Assembly (NCBI GenBank): GCA_937895695.1
Contig: CALBLM010000341.1
Location: forward strand, 1-15,689
Direction: 5' to 3'
DNA length: 15,689 nt
Source of the DNA: an uncultured Megasphaera sp.
GTDB lineage: Bacteria; Bacillota; Negativicutes; Veillonellales; Megasphaeraceae
Within the stretch, counting starts at the first letter, position 1, and every line of letters starts with the position of its first letter. Under the pieces are notes generated by a model. That model saw only the letters and a program-made list of their open reading frames with translations, had not been told where the DNA came from and did not search any database. Made by a program: the position numbers and the translations under genes. This document shows, piece by piece, positions 13,132-15,689 of this stretch.

Positions 13132-14142
13132 TTAATGTCCAGCATTGGGTACAGCTTTTGCTGATTTAACATTATTTTCTTCATATTCAGAATCAAACCG
13201 TTTATTGAGGAAGTTAATATATAAATATGCCAATACAGCACCGGAAATATTATGCCATGCACTGAAAACAGCACCGGGAACACCAGCCATTGGCAGCGAT
13301 GCAAAATGTGCCTTAGCAAGACCTGTAGCAAGGCCGGAATTCTGCATGCCGACTTCAATGGACAAGGCAACCATTTTTTTCCAACTCATGCCACAAAAAT
13401 GACCGATCGCAAAGCCAAGTGCATAGCCCAGGCAATTATGTAAGATAACGACTAATAAGATGACGCCCGAACTGGAAAGAATAGCATTACGGCTGGCACC
13501 AATAATGCCGGCAATAAGGAACGAAATAGCCAAAGAAGATACGGCCGGTAAATAATCTGTTGCTGTTGCAGCCAATTTTGGCAGAAAATATTTGACAGCC
13601 AGACCCAGGCAAATAGGGAAAATAACAATCTGCAAAATAGAAATAAACATGCCTACCGGGTCAAAAGCTACACGCTGTCCAATAATCAAATACGTAAGAA
13701 GCGGTGTCATAATCGGCGAAATAACGGTCGAAACACTCGTCATAGTAACGGATAACGCCAAGTCCCCTTTACTCATAAAGGTAATAACATTTGAAGACGT
13801 ACCACCTGGGCAAGTACCAACCAAAACAACACCGACTGTCAGGGCCGGATCCAATTGGAATATCGTAGATAATACATATGCCAAAAAGGGCATGACAAAA
13901 TACTGCGCACACGCACCAAAGAATACATCACGCGGCCGTTTGAGTACTAGTGCAAAATCATGCAGGCTTAATGTCGTACCCATACCAAACATAACAACGC
14001 CTAACAACAGGCTTAGAACAGAAATATCACCGATTTTTCCCAATACCCATTTAAAACTGTCTGGCGTTGTCATCCCCAAAATGAGGAAGATGACGGCAAG
14101 AACACCAAAATACTTGCCAATCAAAGCACATACTTTTTTCAT
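13132..14142 (-). CDS. BASS-family transporter next to ilvD
   Basis: This 336-residue inner-membrane protein is a second BASS-superfamily carrier, related to the one at 9064-10062 but not a recent copy. The hallmark motifs are canonical: GTCPGGTSSNVITFMSKGDLALSV (from residue 109) and EVGMQNSGLATGLAKAHF (from 263). GAAAGG-like bases lie 12 nt before ATG 14142, a weak site. It follows ilvD by 82 nt with a hairpin between, so expression probably depends on readthrough of that hairpin or on a weak local promoter. Bacterial relatives include the ketopantoate exporter PanS, and IlvD makes ketoisovalerate, the precursor of ketopantoate and valine; a role in 2-keto acid movement is therefore attractive, but rests on context only. 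Confidence 0.9.
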   Translation of the reverse strand: MKKVCALIGKYFGVLAVIFLILGMTTPDSFKWVLGKIGDISVLSLLLGVVMFGMGTTLSLHDFALVLKRPRDVFFGACAQYFVMPFLAYVLSTIFQLDPALTVGVVLVGTCPGGTSSNVITFMSKGDLALSVTMTSVSTVISPIMTPLLTYLIIGQRVAFDPVGMFISILQIVIFPICLGLAVKYFLPKLAATATDYLPAVSSLAISFLIAGIIGASRNAILSSSGVILLVVILHNCLGYALGFAIGHFCGMSWKKMVALSIEVGMQNSGLATGLAKAHFASLPMAGVPGAVFSAWHNISGAVLAYLYINFLNKRFDSEYEENNVKSAKAVPNAGH

Positions 14143-14179
14143 TGTGTATTACAACCTTTCTTATTATGATATATATACA

Positions 14180-14206
14180 AAAGGGCCCACCAAAGGCAGG
14201 CCCTTT
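14180..14206 (-). terminator. hairpin between ilvD and the BASS gene
   Basis: On the minus strand AAAGGGCC (14199-14206) pairs with GGCCCTTT (14180-14187) around an 11-nt loop; TTTT (14179-14182) overlaps the stem end and is followed by GTATATATAT. The tail is short, so termination is probably partial, and the BASS gene could still be read as part of the ilvD operon. Confidence 0.6.
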
Positions 14207-14224
14207 CATATCCCTATAGCCAAT

Positions 14225-15689
14225 CTATTTCAAGACAGCACCTGTATTTGCAGATGTTACGAGACGAGCATAACGGGACAAATATCCTGTCTTAACTTTC
14301 GGTTCCGGCTGTTTCCAAGCAGCTTTACGTTTTGCCAGTTCTTCATCACTGACTTCGAGTTGTAATTTACGATTCGGAATATCAATAGAAATGGTATCTC
14401 CATCATGAATGAGCGCAATGGGACCGCCTTCCATGGCTTCCGGCGAAATATGTCCAATGCAGGCACCACGGCTAGCACCACTAAAGCGGCCATCTGTCAG
14501 CAAGGCTACTTTTAAGCCCATGCCGGTAATAACAGCTGTCGGGTTGAGCATTTCGCGCATACCCGGGCCACCTTTTGGACCTTCATAGCGAATGACAACA
14601 ACATGACCTTCTTTAATTTCGCCACCAATAATCGCTTTAATAGCATCTTCTTCTGAATCATAGCATTTTGCCGTACCTGTATACGTAAGTAAATCCGGTT
14701 CTACGGCACTTTCTTTGATAACTGAGCCATTAGGAGCTAAATTACCCGTCAAAATCGCAATGCCGCCTTTATTCATGTATGCATTGTCTACACTGTGCAA
14801 TACTTCAGGCCGTTCGTTGTGAGCATTGGCAATACGTTCACCAATCGTACCAGTAACCGTTTTCGCATCGGTATGAATGATGTTGAGTTTTGTCAGTTCT
14901 TTCATGACAGCACAAATCCCACCGGCTTCGTTAAGGTCTTGCATGTGATACGTGCCGCCTGGGCTCATTTTGCAGATATATGCGGCTTTACGGCTGATTT
15001 CATCAAATTTCTGCAATGGTAAATCAATCCCAGCTTCATGGGCAATAGCCGGTAAATGAAGGACTGTATTCGTAGAACCACCAATCGCCATATCGACAGC
15101 AATGGCATTTTCAAAAGATTCCATCGTCATAATATCGCGGGGCTTAATGTCTTTTTTAACCAAATCCATAATAACAGCGCCGGCTTTTTTCGCCAAAATA
15201 CGGCGTGCGCCAAAGTATGCAGCCGGAATCGTGCCATTACCTGGAAGACCCATGCCCAATACTTCAGTCATGCAGTTCATCGTATTAGCCGTGAACAAAC
15301 CGGAACAGGAACCGCATCCTGGGCATGCCTGAAATTCCATTTCTGTCATTTCTTCTTGTGACATCTGACCAGATTCTACCTTGCCTGCGGCTTCAAACAT
15401 CGTACTAACACTAATATCTTTGCCCTTGTGACGGCCAGCCAGCATAGGACCGCCACTGACAACAACAGTTGGGATATTGACACGACCTGCAGCCATGAGC
15501 ATGCCCGGTACGATTTTATCGCAGGCACACAGAAAGACCAGACCGTCAAAATTATGGGCCCTGGCCATGGCTTCTATAGAAGCTGCAATCAAATCCCGGC
15601 TGGGCAATACACATTGAGCGCCACGAAGCTGAGCCATGCCGTCACAGGGAGCCGGAACGGCAAATTCTGCCGGAGTTCCGCCAGCAGCC
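14225..15689 (-). CDS. ilvD: dihydroxy-acid dehydratase, N-terminus outside the window
   Basis: IlvD dehydrates 2,3-dihydroxyisovalerate and 2,3-dihydroxy-3-methylvalerate to the 2-keto acid precursors of valine, leucine and isoleucine. The frame runs off the window edge: 17 codons (AAGGTPAEFAVPAPCDG) precede the internal Met at 15637, so that Met is not the start. Visible iron-sulfur and metal-site segments are CDKIVPGM and CPGCGSCSGLFTANTMNC; GGSTNT, RYEGPKGGPGMREM and DGRFSGASRG (active-site Ser) also match, and the C-terminus TSANTGAVLK is complete. The first cluster Cys lies outside. One oddity: after CDGMAQ the family normally reads G-H-x-G-M-x-Y before LPSR, but here it is L-R-G-A-Q-C, one residue shorter. 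A BASS transporter gene follows. Confidence 0.95.
   Translation of the reverse strand, partial: AAGGTPAEFAVPAPCDGMAQLRGAQCVLPSRDLIAASIEAMARAHNFDGLVFLCACDKIVPGMLMAAGRVNIPTVVVSGGPMLAGRHKGKDISVSTMFEAAGKVESGQMSQEEMTEMEFQACPGCGSCSGLFTANTMNCMTEVLGMGLPGNGTIPAAYFGARRILAKKAGAVIMDLVKKDIKPRDIMTMESFENAIAVDMAIGGSTNTVLHLPAIAHEAGIDLPLQKFDEISRKAAYICKMSPGGTYHMQDLNEAGGICAVMKELTKLNIIHTDAKTVTGTIGERIANAHNERPEVLHSVDNAYMNKGGIAILTGNLAPNGSVIKESAVEPDLLTYTGTAKCYDSEEDAIKAIIGGEIKEGHVVVIRYEGPKGGPGMREMLNPTAVITGMGLKVALLTDGRFSGASRGACIGHISPEAMEGGPIALIHDGDTISIDIPNRKLQLEVSDEELAKRKAAWKQPEPKVKTGYLSRYARLVTSANTGAVLK

Noticed and set aside
13592..14365. Open frame of 257 codons on the plus strand
   Set aside because: It lies antisense to the second BASS gene and the end of ilvD, has no ribosome binding site or recognisable domain, and is a by-product of codon use in those genes.

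Overview
This window looks like part of the chromosome of a diderm Firmicute of the class Negativicutes, probably a Megasphaera/Veillonella-type anaerobe (inferred from content, not from a database search). It combines Firmicute signatures (a T-box leader, strong AGGAGG ribosome binding sites, sigma-A-like promoters, U-tailed terminators) with proteins that need an outer membrane and periplasm (an RND pump with its periplasmic adaptor, and an ammonium channel with a cleavable signal peptide). No insertion sequence, phage gene, tRNA, rRNA or CRISPR array is visible.

Layout. (1) 1-4459, plus strand: a two-gene RND efflux operon, a periplasmic adaptor and an HAE1-type inner-membrane pump overlapping by 4 nt, with no outer-membrane TolC-like gene in view. 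(2) 4471-6857, plus strand: an M20D amidohydrolase and an AEC-family carrier, separated by a strong terminator; the carrier's promoter overlaps a perfect 25-bp dyad. (3) 6961-9060, plus strand: a consensus promoter, a ~185-nt structured leader and the amtB-glnB nitrogen operon. The leader holds a terminator just before the amtB ribosome binding site, and a hairpin with a six-base loop (A at position 1, G at position 4) that excludes this terminator, which is the arrangement used by ANTAR-type antitermination. (4) 9064-10468, minus strand: a BASS-family transporter preceded by a complete T-box riboswitch with its own promoter, stem I, T-box bulge and terminator. (5) 10581-12146, plus strand: a radical SAM protein with CX4CX2C cluster spacing, followed by a small secreted protein of unknown function. 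(6) 12156-13112: a small CXCXXC protein (minus) divergent from an HxlR-family regulator (plus), with overlapping promoters and two palindromes between them. (7) 13132-15689, minus strand: ilvD, cut by the window edge, followed after a terminator by a second BASS transporter.

How the parts fit. amtB and glnB form the usual ammonium channel/PII pair under what looks like RNA-level control. Two BASS transporters, one under an aminoacyl-tRNA-sensing T-box (best read as valine, though the specifier frame is not settled) and one next to ilvD, suggest that this family moves branched-chain 2-keto acids or related precursors here rather than bile acids. The efflux, amidohydrolase, AEC, radical SAM and HxlR units look like independent transcription units.

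The two places most worth a second look are the amtB-glnB leader (6996-7180) and the T-box-controlled BASS gene (9064-10468).
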